From contig CAUCIO010000013.1 in the NCBI GenBank assembly GCA_958442925.1, positions 1 through 25,997 on the forward strand: a stretch of 25,997 bases of DNA. Direction: 5' to 3'. Every line of letters starts with the position of its first letter. Within the stretch, counting starts at the first letter, position 1. The DNA is from an uncultured Clostridium sp. GTDB taxonomy: Bacteria > Bacillota > Clostridia > Lachnospirales > Lachnospiraceae. Positions 1 to 7,303 of the stretch are shown in pieces. The translations under genes were made by a program, and so were the position numbers. Under the pieces are notes generated by a model that saw only the letters and a program-made list of their open reading frames with translations, did not search any database and had not been told where the DNA came from.

Positions 1-485
1 ATCTCGGAGATAGCGCGTTTGACAGAAAATCCGCCAATAAGGGCTTCTGTGCCGGGGCGGAGTCCCTCTTTCAGCTCCTCCATAATCGTGCCGGGGGATT
101 TCGGTTCGATAAGCTGTACGTCCAGACCGGAGATACGGTGGAAGGTTCTCATAATGTCCTGAGCTTTATCGAATCCTACCATGGATATCCGTTCAGGAGG
201 AGCTGCCGCAGCCTCGAAGGAGCGATAGATTTCTTCATAAAGGTAGGGAACATTGATGACAGGAACAGAGACGTGATGTTCAATCAGACTTGTATTCCTG
301 CCGCGGCAGATGAAGATCCTACTGCCCTCTCTGGCATATTGAAGAGCCAGTTTCAGAGTCTGCTCTCCGGTAGCTTCGGCAACGGAAATATGGTTTTCCA
401 GATGACGTTCCTGAATCAGCTGCCTGGCAGTCTGGGCAAAGGTTTCGGAAGCTGCGAAAATAGTGATATCTTTAGCTAAACTCAT
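1..485 (-). CDS. PrpR-type sigma-54-dependent transcriptional activator, N-terminal part (3' end outside window)
   Basis: Reading the minus strand from ATG at 485-483 gives an open frame of 161 codons running off the left edge. It begins MSLAKDITIFAASETFAQ and carries ICRGRNTSLIEHH followed by VPVINVPYLYEEIYRS, the pattern of the PrpR N-terminal sensor domain, which usually precedes PAS and sigma-54 AAA+ domains. A GGAGG (plus-strand CCTCC at 491-495) lies just upstream of the start. The gene diverges from an operon that has a canonical -24/-12 promoter, the usual arrangement for an activator and its target. By inference it senses the substrate or an intermediate of that operon. The AAA+ and DNA-binding domains are not visible, so the sigma-54 role rests on the sensor family and the promoter. 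The second PrpR-like gene at the right end is a paralogue. Confidence 0.82.
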   Translation of the reverse strand, partial: MSLAKDITIFAASETFAQTARQLIQERHLENHISVAEATGEQTLKLALQYAREGSRIFICRGRNTSLIEHHVSVPVINVPYLYEEIYRSFEAAAAPPERISMVGFDKAQDIMRTFHRISGLDVQLIEPKSPGTIMEELKEGLRPGTEALIGGFSVKRAISE

Positions 486-533
486 AAAAACCTCCGTGGA
501 GTGAAAGATATATTTCAAAAATAAAACAATAGA

Positions 534-565
534 AAATAAATATTTTAATAATGAAATATTTATTT
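534..565. promoter_or_regulatory. Inverted repeat, candidate upstream activator site for the sigma-54 activator
   Basis: Arms 534-545 and 554-565 are perfect reverse complements (core AATAAATATTT / AAATATTTATT) around an 8-base spacer. The centre lies about 185 bp upstream of the -24 element and about 64 bp upstream of the activator's start codon. Enhancer sites for sigma-54 activators are typically 80-200 bp upstream, so the position fits. The all-A/T composition makes chance or a simple hairpin quite possible. Confidence 0.4.
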
Positions 566-733
566 AATCTTACTATATAAGAACAGAGGGCAGCTGTAAA
601 GGGAAAATATAAAAATTAAAAAATATCAGCAGAAACAAAAAGTGAGAAAAGTAAGAAAAATAAAGGCTTTCAGCGAATTTTGGCAGGCAGGGGTATTTGT
701 TTTTTACGGTAAAAATGGCGGAATGTGAAAAAC

Positions 734-749
734 TGGCACGAAAGTTGCA
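734..749 (+). promoter_or_regulatory. Sigma-54 (RpoN) -24/-12 promoter
   Basis: TGGCACG (734-740), four bases, then TTGCA (745-749) matches the sigma-54 consensus TGGCACG-N4-TTGCW exactly. GG at 735-736 and GC at 747-748 are separated by the required 10 bases. Transcription should start near 760, giving a leader of about 28 bases before the dehydrogenase ATG at 788. The divergent PrpR-type activator supports function. Confidence 0.92.
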
Positions 750-787
750 TATTATGACAGACAGAAAGTAATAGGAGGATTAGAAAT

Positions 788-1750
788 ATGGGTTTTAAGA
801 TTTTACTTCCACAGCCGATTTTAGAGTCAGGAAGACAGTACCTTCTGGAAAAGGGCTATGAGCTGGTAGACGGCACAGGCTTTGAGGAAGAGGATATTAT
901 CAGAGATATTAAAGGCTGCGATGGAATGATTGTCCGCACAGCCAAGATCACCAGGAGAATCATTGAGGCTGCAGATAATTTAAAGGTAATTGCCCGCCAT
1001 GGAGCAGGATTTGACGGCGTAGATCTGGAGGCTGCAAGAGAAAAGAACATTTTAGTTCTCTATGCTCCCAGAGCCAACAGTGAGTCTGTGGCAGAGCTTG
1101 CAGTTTTCTACATGCTTCACTGTTCCAGAAACTTCAAGCTGGTTCAGAAGCTCTACAAGGATGATTACAGATTTGCAAAATTCAATGTAGAGAAACACGA
1201 GTTAAACGGAAAGACACTGGGTCTGATCGGAGTCGGAAATATCGGCGGACTGGTGGCAAAGAAGGCTGCGTTTGGTTTTGATATGAAGGTTCTGGCTTTT
1301 GATCCATATGCAAAAGAACTTCCTGATTATATCGAGCAGGCCGGAAGCAGAGAGGAAGTATTTGAGAAGGCAGATTACGTATCCCTCCACGTTCCAGCCA
1401 CTCCGGAGACGGTCAACAGCGTAGGAGCAAAAGAATTCCAGCTGATGAAGCCAACTGCATTTTTAATCAACACCTCCCGCGGAACGGTAGTAGATGAGGA
1501 GGCACTGATTCAGGCTCTGAATGAGAAACAGATTGCAGGAGCAGCTCTGGATGTGCTGAAGCAGGAGCCTATTGCAAAGGATAACCCGCTTCTGGAGATG
1601 GATAATGTGGTGACAGCGCCTCACATCGGAGCAGCGACTAAGGAAGCATCTGCACGTTCTTCCTTAATCTGTGCCCAGGGAATCGATGACTTCCTGTCTG
1701 GCAGAAAACCGGAATTCGTAGTGCCGCCAATGAGAGATATGGTGAAATAA
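788..1750 (+). CDS. D-isomer-specific 2-hydroxyacid dehydrogenase, NAD-dependent
   Basis: The 320-aa protein has the standard length and architecture of the D-2-hydroxyacid dehydrogenase family (phosphoglycerate dehydrogenase-like), which interconverts 2-hydroxy acids and 2-oxo acids with NAD(H) in the cytosol. The N-terminal substrate lobe contains HGAGFDGVDL (71-80). The Rossmann glycine motif GVGNIGG is at 148-154. The catalytic Arg (INTSRG, R231), Glu (QEP, E260) and His (APHIG, H279) are all present. AGGAGG at 773-778 sets the start at 788. It is the first gene of the sigma-54 operon, and by inference it oxidises a hydroxy acid imported or released by the products downstream. The substrate cannot be told from sequence. 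A housekeeping SerA role is unlikely because it lacks the C-terminal ACT domain and sits in a catabolic context. Confidence 0.9.
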   Translation: MGFKILLPQPILESGRQYLLEKGYELVDGTGFEEEDIIRDIKGCDGMIVRTAKITRRIIEAADNLKVIARHGAGFDGVDLEAAREKNILVLYAPRANSESVAELAVFYMLHCSRNFKLVQKLYKDDYRFAKFNVEKHELNGKTLGLIGVGNIGGLVAKKAAFGFDMKVLAFDPYAKELPDYIEQAGSREEVFEKADYVSLHVPATPETVNSVGAKEFQLMKPTAFLINTSRGTVVDEEALIQALNEKQIAGAALDVLKQEPIAKDNPLLEMDNVVTAPHIGAATKEASARSSLICAQGIDDFLSGRKPEFVVPPMRDMVK

Positions 1751-2095
1751 AGTTAAAAAATAAATAAATAAGAAAAATGAAAAAATTTTAAAAACAGATA
1801 AAAAGCCTGCTAATAAAAGTCAAGCACTTTTTGAAAGATTTTTGTGAGGCGATTTTATGACACAACTCTAAGACTGCCTTGTCAGCCAGTCAAAAAGAAA
1901 GCCATAATAGATGGAACGATTATTCGTTTTGTTCCAGGCTGCGCAAATATGCTTTTACCTTGCCGCAGTAGATACGGAGCCCGCTGATTCCGGATTTGGA
2001 AGCCCTGCTGCTCTTGGAGTTATGTAGCAGATATAATAGGCCATTCCTGTGCCCTTACAAGTGAAAACCGCTTAATCAGCAATCCGTCCAGACCG
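1751..2095. other. Degenerate spacer between the dehydrogenase and the RraA remnant
   Basis: These 345 bases contain no credible complete gene. The frame of the following RraA fragment stays open back to about 1988 with no recognisable RraA sequence and no ribosome site. A weak hairpin with TGGAAC/GTTCCA arms lies near 1912-1939, and AAAAAG/CTTTTT arms followed by Ts near 1799-1835 could act as a partial terminator. The region looks like what remains after a deletion inside an operon gene. Confidence 0.45.
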
Positions 2096-2299
2096 GTGGT
2101 AGAAACAGCTGTGACAGCAAAGGCTCGTTCAGGAGATATTATTTTAGAAGATAAGGATGGAGTTATCGTAATTCCGAGAAAAGCAGCTCCGGAGATTTTA
2201 GTGGCAGCTAAGAGCGGACATGCAAAGCGCCAGTGGGTAATTGATACCCTGGAGAAGAAGCAGGCAGAGATTGTAGACGCGGTATACGGAGAAGAGTAG
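2096..2299 (+). pseudogene. C-terminal remnant of an RraA-family protein (HMG/CHA aldolase-like)
   Basis: The fragment carries RSGDIILEDKDGVIVIPRK, the C-terminal signature of RraA-like proteins (usually PGDI..DDDGVVVIPR), followed by a normal C-terminal helix and stop. Family members are usually about 200-230 aa; only about 65 recognisable residues remain. The N-terminal fold and its metal and substrate residues are missing. There is no Shine-Dalgarno sequence before the GTG at 2096, and upstream sequence in this frame is unlike RraA. Relatives include aldolases and decarboxylases of 4-hydroxy-4-methyl-2-oxoglutarate type, which would suit an organic-acid operon. I infer that the intact operon once had this enzyme and that a deletion removed most of it. 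A shortened but expressed protein is less likely. Confidence 0.7.
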
Positions 2300-2372
2300 A
2301 GGTTTTAATAAAAAATAAACGATAGAGAGGGATTTCCCGGAAATCCTGTGATTACAGAAGGGGGGACGAAAA

Positions 2373-3644
2373 ATGGAACCGTCAACACTTACCATTATTA
2401 TTTTACTGTTAGCGGTTATTTCATTTTTGCTGGAAAAAATTCCAGTGAATATGACGGTAATGCTCACTATGTGCGCGCTGGTTTTGACAGGACTGGTTAC
2501 GCCGAAAGAGGCAGTCAGCGGTTTTGCCAGCACGACGATTCTCATGCTGATCGGCGTGGTAATCGTAGGAAGCGCCCTGTTTGAGACAGGTGTGTGTGAT
2601 AAAGTGGCAGCTGTGGTTACGCGGTACGCAAAAACAGAACGGCAGATGATTATGGCAATCATGATTCTCGCCAGTATTATGTCTGCAGGACTCAGCAATT
2701 CAGGAACAGTAGCAGTGTTTATTCCGATTATTATGGGAATCACAGCTTCCACTGATTTTTCCAGATCAAAGCTGATGATGGCAGCATTCTTAGGTTCTAT
2801 GGCAGGAGGCAGACTGACTCTGGTAGGGGACGCTGCAGTCAATGTTCTTATAGGCGATCAGATTAAAGCATTAGGATATCCATTTGGATTCTTTGAGATT
2901 TCTAAAATTGGATTGCCGCTTACCATTATTATGCTGGTATACATGTATTTTATCGGTTATAAATTTCTTCCGGATCGAAGAGATTTTTCCGATGAGGATC
3001 AGATTTTTTCAGAAGGGGCCAAAAAGGATGTTCCAAAGTGGAAACAGACAGCTTCAGTCATTGTTCTTCTGGCGGTATTTGTAGGAATGATTTTCGAGGA
3101 GCAGACAGGAATCCCGTCCTACATGGTGGCTATTATGGGCGCTGTGGCAGATGTGCTTTTGGGAATTTTTACAGAAAAGCAGGCTTACAATCTGGTGAGT
3201 ATCAAAACAGTAATCCTGTTAGGCGGAATGACTCCTCTGGCTACAGCCCTTAAAAATACAGGCGCAGCTCAGATTATGGCTGATATGCTGATTCGATTTA
3301 TTGGCGGTTCCACCAATGTGTATTATATTACAGTTGTTATTTTCATTCTTACCTGCGTGATGACTCAGTTTATGTCAAATGTGGTAACGATTACTTTGCT
3401 GATGCCGATTATTATCGCCATTGCGGAGACCATAGGTGTTGTTCCGTCAGCACTTCTGATGGTGCTGTGCATTGCTTCCACTATGTCTATTTTGACACCA
3501 ATTGCCTGTCCGCCTGCAAATCTGATTTATGCTTATGGCGGATACAAATTCTCGGATTATTTTAAGAGCAATATTGGGCTGACATTGGTTTTCCTTGTTG
3601 CTTGTATTGTAATGATTCCTTTGATCTGGCCGCTGTACGGCTAA
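2373..3644 (+). CDS. SLC13/DASS-type anion permease (first copy)
   Basis: This 423-aa integral membrane protein has about 11-12 hydrophobic segments and belongs to the SLC13/CitT-like divalent anion symporter group of the ion transporter superfamily. It has two inverted halves. The first has ILASIMSAGLSNSGTVAVFI around 107-126, and the second has TQFMSNVVTITLLMPIIIAI around 330-349. Both place small polar residues (SNSGT, SNVVT) where this family binds Na+ and carboxylate. A G-rich ribosome site (GGGGGG near 2359-2364) precedes the ATG at 2373. Known relatives import dicarboxylates, tricarboxylates or sulfate. Placement after the dehydrogenase and before an amidohydrolase suggests import of the operon's substrate. 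A second carrier of the same superfamily follows at 4888; exact substrates are unknown. Confidence 0.85.
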   Translation: MEPSTLTIIILLLAVISFLLEKIPVNMTVMLTMCALVLTGLVTPKEAVSGFASTTILMLIGVVIVGSALFETGVCDKVAAVVTRYAKTERQMIMAIMILASIMSAGLSNSGTVAVFIPIIMGITASTDFSRSKLMMAAFLGSMAGGRLTLVGDAAVNVLIGDQIKALGYPFGFFEISKIGLPLTIIMLVYMYFIGYKFLPDRRDFSDEDQIFSEGAKKDVPKWKQTASVIVLLAVFVGMIFEEQTGIPSYMVAIMGAVADVLLGIFTEKQAYNLVSIKTVILLGGMTPLATALKNTGAAQIMADMLIRFIGGSTNVYYITVVIFILTCVMTQFMSNVVTITLLMPIIIAIAETIGVVPSALLMVLCIASTMSILTPIACPPANLIYAYGGYKFSDYFKSNIGLTLVFLVACIVMIPLIWPLYG

Positions 3645-3657
3645 AGACAGGACAGGG

Positions 3658-4818
3658 ATGGAAAATATGGATGTATTAATTAAGAATGCCAGAGTACTGG
3701 ATCCACAGACAGGAGAAGAAACGCTCCTGTCTGTGGGAATTCAGAATAAACAGATTTGTTTTATAGGAAAATACGATGCTGAATTAGAATCAGAACATCT
3801 GATCGATATAAAGGGAGCCTATCTGCTTCCGGGGATGATAGACTTTCATACGCACCTTTTCACAGGGGGAAGCACATTTGGAGTGAATGCAGACTTGCTT
3901 TTATCCTCAGGCGTTTCTATGGCAGTAGATATGGGGACAGCCGGAAGCGCAGGATATGAGGCTTTCCGGCGAAACGACATTCTTCCACGAATGATGCCAA
4001 TTAAAAGTTTTATTAACCTTTCTCCAGTGGGGCAGCCGGGAAGCGGGATCAGTGAACCGCTGAATCGGAAAGCAATAAAGGAAGAGGATATAGAACGCCT
4101 GGTTAAACAGTATCCGGAGGAAATTTTGGGGATAAAGGTCAGAATCAGCAAAGGAATTGTGGATAAGGAGGGTATAGACCCTCTGGATCACGCTCTGGAA
4201 CTGGGAGACCGTCTGGGGCTGCCAGTCTGTGTTCACACCACAGATCCTCCGGAAAGTACTCCGGAGATTGTGAAGCGTCTCAGACCCGGTGATATTTACA
4301 GCCATATGTACCACAATAAGGGAATGACGATTCTGGACGAAAAAGGACATGTGTTTCCGGAATTTTATGAAGCCAGGGAGCGGGGGGTTCTTTTAGAGGT
4401 GGGAAATGGAAGAATGAATTTCAGTTTTCCAGTGGCAGAGCAGGCACTGAGTCAGGGGCTTTATCCTGATATTATCAGCAGTGATGCAACGGCCAGAACC
4501 TTTGCCGGTGTTCCTGACATGAAGGATCTGGCCTTTGTTATGTCTAAATTTTGGAATATGGGAATGAAACTTTCTCAAATTTTCCTTTCTGTCACAGGTG
4601 TACCTGCGAGATGTCTCCGGTTAAAAAACAGGATGGACGGGAGAATTAAAACAGGAGATGAAGCAGATTTAACAGTGCTTCGCGCAGTCAGGCAGGAGAC
4701 CGTTTTTACGGATTCAGAAGGGAATAAAAGAACAGGAGACAGGCTTCTTGTTCCTGAAATGACTCTGGTACGCGGAAGGATCGTGTATTTCCAGGGACAG
4801 TCAGAATTTATAGTTTAA
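3658..4818 (+). CDS. Amidohydrolase/deacetylase-family metallohydrolase (COG3964-like)
   Basis: This 386-aa cytosolic enzyme of the amidohydrolase superfamily has a TIM barrel flanked by a small beta domain. The metal-site residues are visible: HTH in IDFHTHLF (H64, H66), the lysine expected to be carboxylated in ILGIKVRIS (K160), His in VCVHTTDPP (H193), His in IYSHMYHNKG (H216 or H219) and Asp in IISSDATAR (D276). The order and spacing resemble COG3964, whose characterised members remove acetyl or other acyl groups from hydroxy or amino acids. It lies 13 bases behind the first permease, so it is co-transcribed. By inference it releases the hydroxy acid used by the dehydrogenase. An in-frame ATG at 3667 is an alternative start. 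Dihydroorotase or hydantoinase activity is not excluded. Confidence 0.85.
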   Translation: MENMDVLIKNARVLDPQTGEETLLSVGIQNKQICFIGKYDAELESEHLIDIKGAYLLPGMIDFHTHLFTGGSTFGVNADLLLSSGVSMAVDMGTAGSAGYEAFRRNDILPRMMPIKSFINLSPVGQPGSGISEPLNRKAIKEEDIERLVKQYPEEILGIKVRISKGIVDKEGIDPLDHALELGDRLGLPVCVHTTDPPESTPEIVKRLRPGDIYSHMYHNKGMTILDEKGHVFPEFYEARERGVLLEVGNGRMNFSFPVAEQALSQGLYPDIISSDATARTFAGVPDMKDLAFVMSKFWNMGMKLSQIFLSVTGVPARCLRLKNRMDGRIKTGDEADLTVLRAVRQETVFTDSEGNKRTGDRLLVPEMTLVRGRIVYFQGQSEFIV

Positions 4819-4887
4819 TCAAATAAACTCAATAATTAATAAAAAAATAAATAACTTAAAATATTGACACAGAAGGGGAAAAATTTT

Positions 4888-6141
4888 ATGAGTTCTATGG
4901 CAATTGCATTATTGATACTGGCGGTTACCATTGTTTTATTTATCTGGGAACCCATTCCTATTATCGTGACGGCAATAGGCGCCTCCATTGCCTATGCCTA
5001 TACAGGAATCATTGCTGTCGAAGATATTTTCAAAGGATATAACAGCAATACAATTGTTCTGTTAGCCGGAATGATGGTTCTTGGCTCTTCCCTGTTTCAC
5101 ACAGGAATTACGGATGTCATTGGCCAGAAAATGATTAAGCTGACAGGAAAGAGCGAGAGAAATATTATTTTAGCAACCCTGGTTGTATCCTGTATTTTAA
5201 GCTCTATCTGCAGTAATATCGGAGTTATGACAGCGATGGCTCCTCTGGTAACAGCAATGTGTATTGCTGCAGGTTTTGGACCTTCCAAGGCGCTGCTGGC
5301 TCTGTTATTCGGTGCCCAGTTTGGCGGCTTTGTAACCCTGGTGGGAGTAGGTTCCAATGCGTCTGCAGCAAATCTTATGGGAGAGCTGGGATATGAGCCT
5401 TTTGGATTCTTCAGCATTACTCCATTTGGAATCGGCGTGTGTATTCTTGGAACCCTTTACTTTGTACTGGCAGGAACAAAGCTGCTTCCAGATACAGGTT
5501 ATATTCCTGAGTTTGCCAAGACAGAGAAGAAGGAGCTTGATAAGAAAAAGGCAGTAATTGCGGCTGTGACGATGTTCTGTGTACTGGCAGTGATTGCTGT
5601 AAGCCCTAAGGCAGTACCGATGCATGTGGCTGCTGTAGCAGGAGCACTTATCGTAGTGGGAACAAAATGCATGAGCGTACAGGATGCGGTGAAAGCTATT
5701 GACTGGAACTGTATGCTTCTGGTAGGATCCTTAACAGCCATTTCTTCTGGAATCCAGAACAGCGGAGCAGGAGACGCAGTGGCAAACCTGATTTTAAATA
5801 TATTAGGTGAAAATCCAAGTACCTTTATGATTACTACGGTGATTTTCTTTGCTGCAGCTATTATGACTCAGTTTATGTCGAATATTCCGACTATCCTGCT
5901 GTTCCTTCCGATTGGACTTTCTATTGCTGAATCGATTGGCGTAAGTCCCTATCCGGTGGCTATGGTGGTAACTCTGGCTGGAGCTGCATCTTACGCAACA
6001 CCATTTGCGGCACCTCAGAACATGATGACAGTAGGCTGGACAAGATATAAATTTGTGGATTTTGTGAAAATTGGAATTCCCATGTTAATTATTACCTGGC
6101 TGGTAGTGGTAGCACTGATTCCTGTTTTCCTGCCATATTAG
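4888..6141 (+). CDS. SLC13/DASS-type anion permease (second copy)
   Basis: This polytopic membrane protein of 417 aa is related to the permease at 2373 but clearly divergent. The halves carry LSSICSNIGVMTAMAPLVTA and TQFMSNIPTILLFLPIGLSI, the paired SN-x-T hairpin motifs of the SLC13/ArsB-NhaD superfamily. The ATG at 4888 is preferred because AAGGGG (4873-4878) precedes it with 9-base spacing; the frame is open from a TTG at 4864 without support. Two carriers in one operon may import two substrates, or one may export a product. It is separated from the amidohydrolase by 69 AT-rich bases without a terminator. Confidence 0.83.
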   Translation: MSSMAIALLILAVTIVLFIWEPIPIIVTAIGASIAYAYTGIIAVEDIFKGYNSNTIVLLAGMMVLGSSLFHTGITDVIGQKMIKLTGKSERNIILATLVVSCILSSICSNIGVMTAMAPLVTAMCIAAGFGPSKALLALLFGAQFGGFVTLVGVGSNASAANLMGELGYEPFGFFSITPFGIGVCILGTLYFVLAGTKLLPDTGYIPEFAKTEKKELDKKKAVIAAVTMFCVLAVIAVSPKAVPMHVAAVAGALIVVGTKCMSVQDAVKAIDWNCMLLVGSLTAISSGIQNSGAGDAVANLILNILGENPSTFMITTVIFFAAAIMTQFMSNIPTILLFLPIGLSIAESIGVSPYPVAMVVTLAGAASYATPFAAPQNMMTVGWTRYKFVDFVKIGIPMLIITWLVVVALIPVFLPY

Positions 6142-6177
6142 GAAAAACAGATAAGAAAAAGAAGAAGGTAAGATGTG

Positions 6178-6213
6178 TCCGCGCACAGAGAGGGAACTGC
6201 CCTGGTGCGCGGA
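6178..6213 (+). repeat. Stable hairpin in the operon between the second permease and the DUF6282 gene
   Basis: TCCGCGCAC (6178-6186) pairs perfectly with GTGCGCGGA (6205-6213). Inside the 18-base loop, AGGG (6191-6194) pairs with CCCT (6200-6203). No T-run follows, only TATTTCTTC, so it is more likely a processing or stability element, or a weak terminator, than a full terminator. It lies inside the longest possible frame of the next gene and supports a start downstream of it. Confidence 0.6.
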
Positions 6214-6244
6214 TATTTCTTCAACGAGAAAAAGGAGACAAAAA

Positions 6245-7093
6245 ATGGGAAAAGATCCATTTATACAAGGGGCTTATGATATTCATTTTCACACCTCTCC
6301 TGATGTGGTGAAGAGGAAATGTACCGATATAGAGCTGGCTGAGAGAGCGAAGGCATCTGGCATGGGAGGATTTGTCATAAAAGGACATTTTGCTGATACG
6401 ACAGGAAGGGCAGCTATTCTGAAACAATTATATCCGGAACTTAAAATTGCAGGTGGTATTACGCTGAACCGCTCTGCCGGAGACCTGAATCCTCAGGCAG
6501 TGGAAAAGGCAGCGCAGATGGGAGGAAAATTTGTATGGTTTCCTACCCTGGATTCTTTAGAATTCCAGAAGTTTAAGAATCCCGATAAGGCAATCGGGGA
6601 GCTTCCGGATGGGCTGATTACAGTGTTTGATGGAAAAGGAGGTTTGAAAAAAGAGGTATACGAAATTTTAAATCTCTGTGCAGAATATGATCTGGTAGTA
6701 GGAACAGGCCATATGTCGGCAAAAGAAGGGCTGGCTGTAATTAGCGCTGGAAAGTCAGCCGGGGTAAAGCGTATGATTGTCACTCACGCAGACAATCCTG
6801 CTGATGCCTACTCGGTGGAACAGCAAAGAATGGCAGTTTCCATGGGAGCTTTTATAGAACACTGCTATTTTACAACCTATTACGGAAGAGTGACAGCCAG
6901 TGAAATCTGCCGTCAGATAGAGGCTGTAGGAAGCCGTCATGTGATTCTGAGTACCGATTTGGGGCAGCCTCAGGGCCTTCACAGCGATGAAGGACTGGAA
7001 GAATATGCAGATGTCCTTATGAAAGAAGGGATTTCTGAAGCTGCTGTCCGGGAAATGATGTGCCGCAACCCGGAGCAGCTGGTGTGGGGATAA
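6245..7093 (+). CDS. DUF6282-family putative metal-dependent hydrolase (amidohydrolase/PHP-like)
   Basis: The 282-aa protein resembles the DUF6282 family, whose function is unknown. It has the marks of a TIM-barrel metal hydrolase: HxH in YDIHFHTSPD (H14, H16), Lys-His in FVIKGHF (K46, H48), His in VGTGHMS (H156), VTHADN (H181) and Asp in ILSTDLGQPQG (D238). The start at 6245 is chosen because AAAGGAG (6231-6237) precedes it with 7-base spacing; an ATG at 6173 would place a strong hairpin inside the coding region. Last gene of the sigma-54 operon, it is a second hydrolase unrelated in detail to the COG3964 enzyme. By inference it acts at a different step on the same substrate, possibly ring or lactone opening. 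A PHP-type phosphoesterase is an alternative. Confidence 0.75.
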   Translation: MGKDPFIQGAYDIHFHTSPDVVKRKCTDIELAERAKASGMGGFVIKGHFADTTGRAAILKQLYPELKIAGGITLNRSAGDLNPQAVEKAAQMGGKFVWFPTLDSLEFQKFKNPDKAIGELPDGLITVFDGKGGLKKEVYEILNLCAEYDLVVGTGHMSAKEGLAVISAGKSAGVKRMIVTHADNPADAYSVEQQRMAVSMGAFIEHCYFTTYYGRVTASEICRQIEAVGSRHVILSTDLGQPQGLHSDEGLEEYADVLMKEGISEAAVREMMCRNPEQLVWG

Positions 7094-7155
7094 GAAGGTT
7101 AATGGAAGATGGAAAGCAGAAAAGTAGATTTAATAGAGCTCTTCCCGCATTTTTC

Positions 7156-7184
7156 TTTACAAAATCCTTCCCTTCCGCTATAAT
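7156..7184 (+). promoter_or_regulatory. Sigma-A promoter of the antiporter-permease-regulator unit
   Basis: TTTACA (7156-7161), a 17-base spacer, then TATAAT (7179-7184). Start of transcription is predicted near 7191, giving a leader of about 113 bases that contains a short reading frame and a terminator-like hairpin. Confidence 0.75.
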
Positions 7185-7195
7185 AAAATCAGGGA

Positions 7196-7291
7196 ATGAA
7201 GTTCTCCCATGGCAAACCAAAACCGCTGATAGAGCTGATGACTTCTGTGATAACCATCGCAGAAATTGTCAGCTTTTTTATGTCACTATAA
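7196..7291 (+). CDS. Possible 31-aa leader peptide in the antiporter 5' leader
   Basis: An ATG 5 bases after the predicted transcription start opens a 31-codon frame (MKFSHGKPKPLIELMTSV... ending FFMSL) with a basic N-terminus and a hydrophobic second half. It ends in TAA at 7289-7291, directly beside the AGGAG of the antiporter gene. It reads straight through the terminator-like hairpin at 7233-7274, so translation would affect folding. There is no good ribosome site (AGGG only two bases from the ATG), so it would need near-leaderless initiation. It may equally be a chance frame. Confidence 0.3.
   Translation: MKFSHGKPKPLIELMTSVITIAEIVSFFMSL
7233..7279 (+). terminator. Terminator-like hairpin in the antiporter leader (candidate attenuator)
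   Basis: AGCTGA (7233-7238) pairs with TCAGCT (7269-7274). The stem continues inward through TGA/TTG and TTCTG/CAGAA with a single C-A mismatch, and six Ts (7274-7279) follow. It lies downstream of the unit's own promoter (7156-7184) and upstream of the ATG at 7304. It can therefore end read-through from the sigma-54 operon and also attenuate transcription of the antiporter unit. Confidence 0.6.
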
Positions 7292-7303
7292 GGAGAATCA
7301 GAT

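Larger units (their letters stand above)
486..787. other. Divergent intergenic region between the activator and the sigma-54 operon
   Basis: This 302-base, very AT-rich spacer separates the two divergent starts. It holds a 12-base inverted repeat (534-545/554-565), the sigma-54 promoter (734-749) and the dehydrogenase ribosome site AGGAGG (773-778). I could not assign a convincing sigma-A promoter for the minus-strand activator gene. Confidence 0.7.

Noticed and set aside
138..479. Plus-strand frame of 113 codons at the left edge
   Set aside because: Antisense to the PrpR-type sensor, whose minus-strand translation is clearly family-like and has a ribosome site.
2198..2842. Minus-strand frame of 214 codons
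   Set aside because: Antisense to the RraA remnant and first permease; hydrophobic only as the complement of membrane helices.
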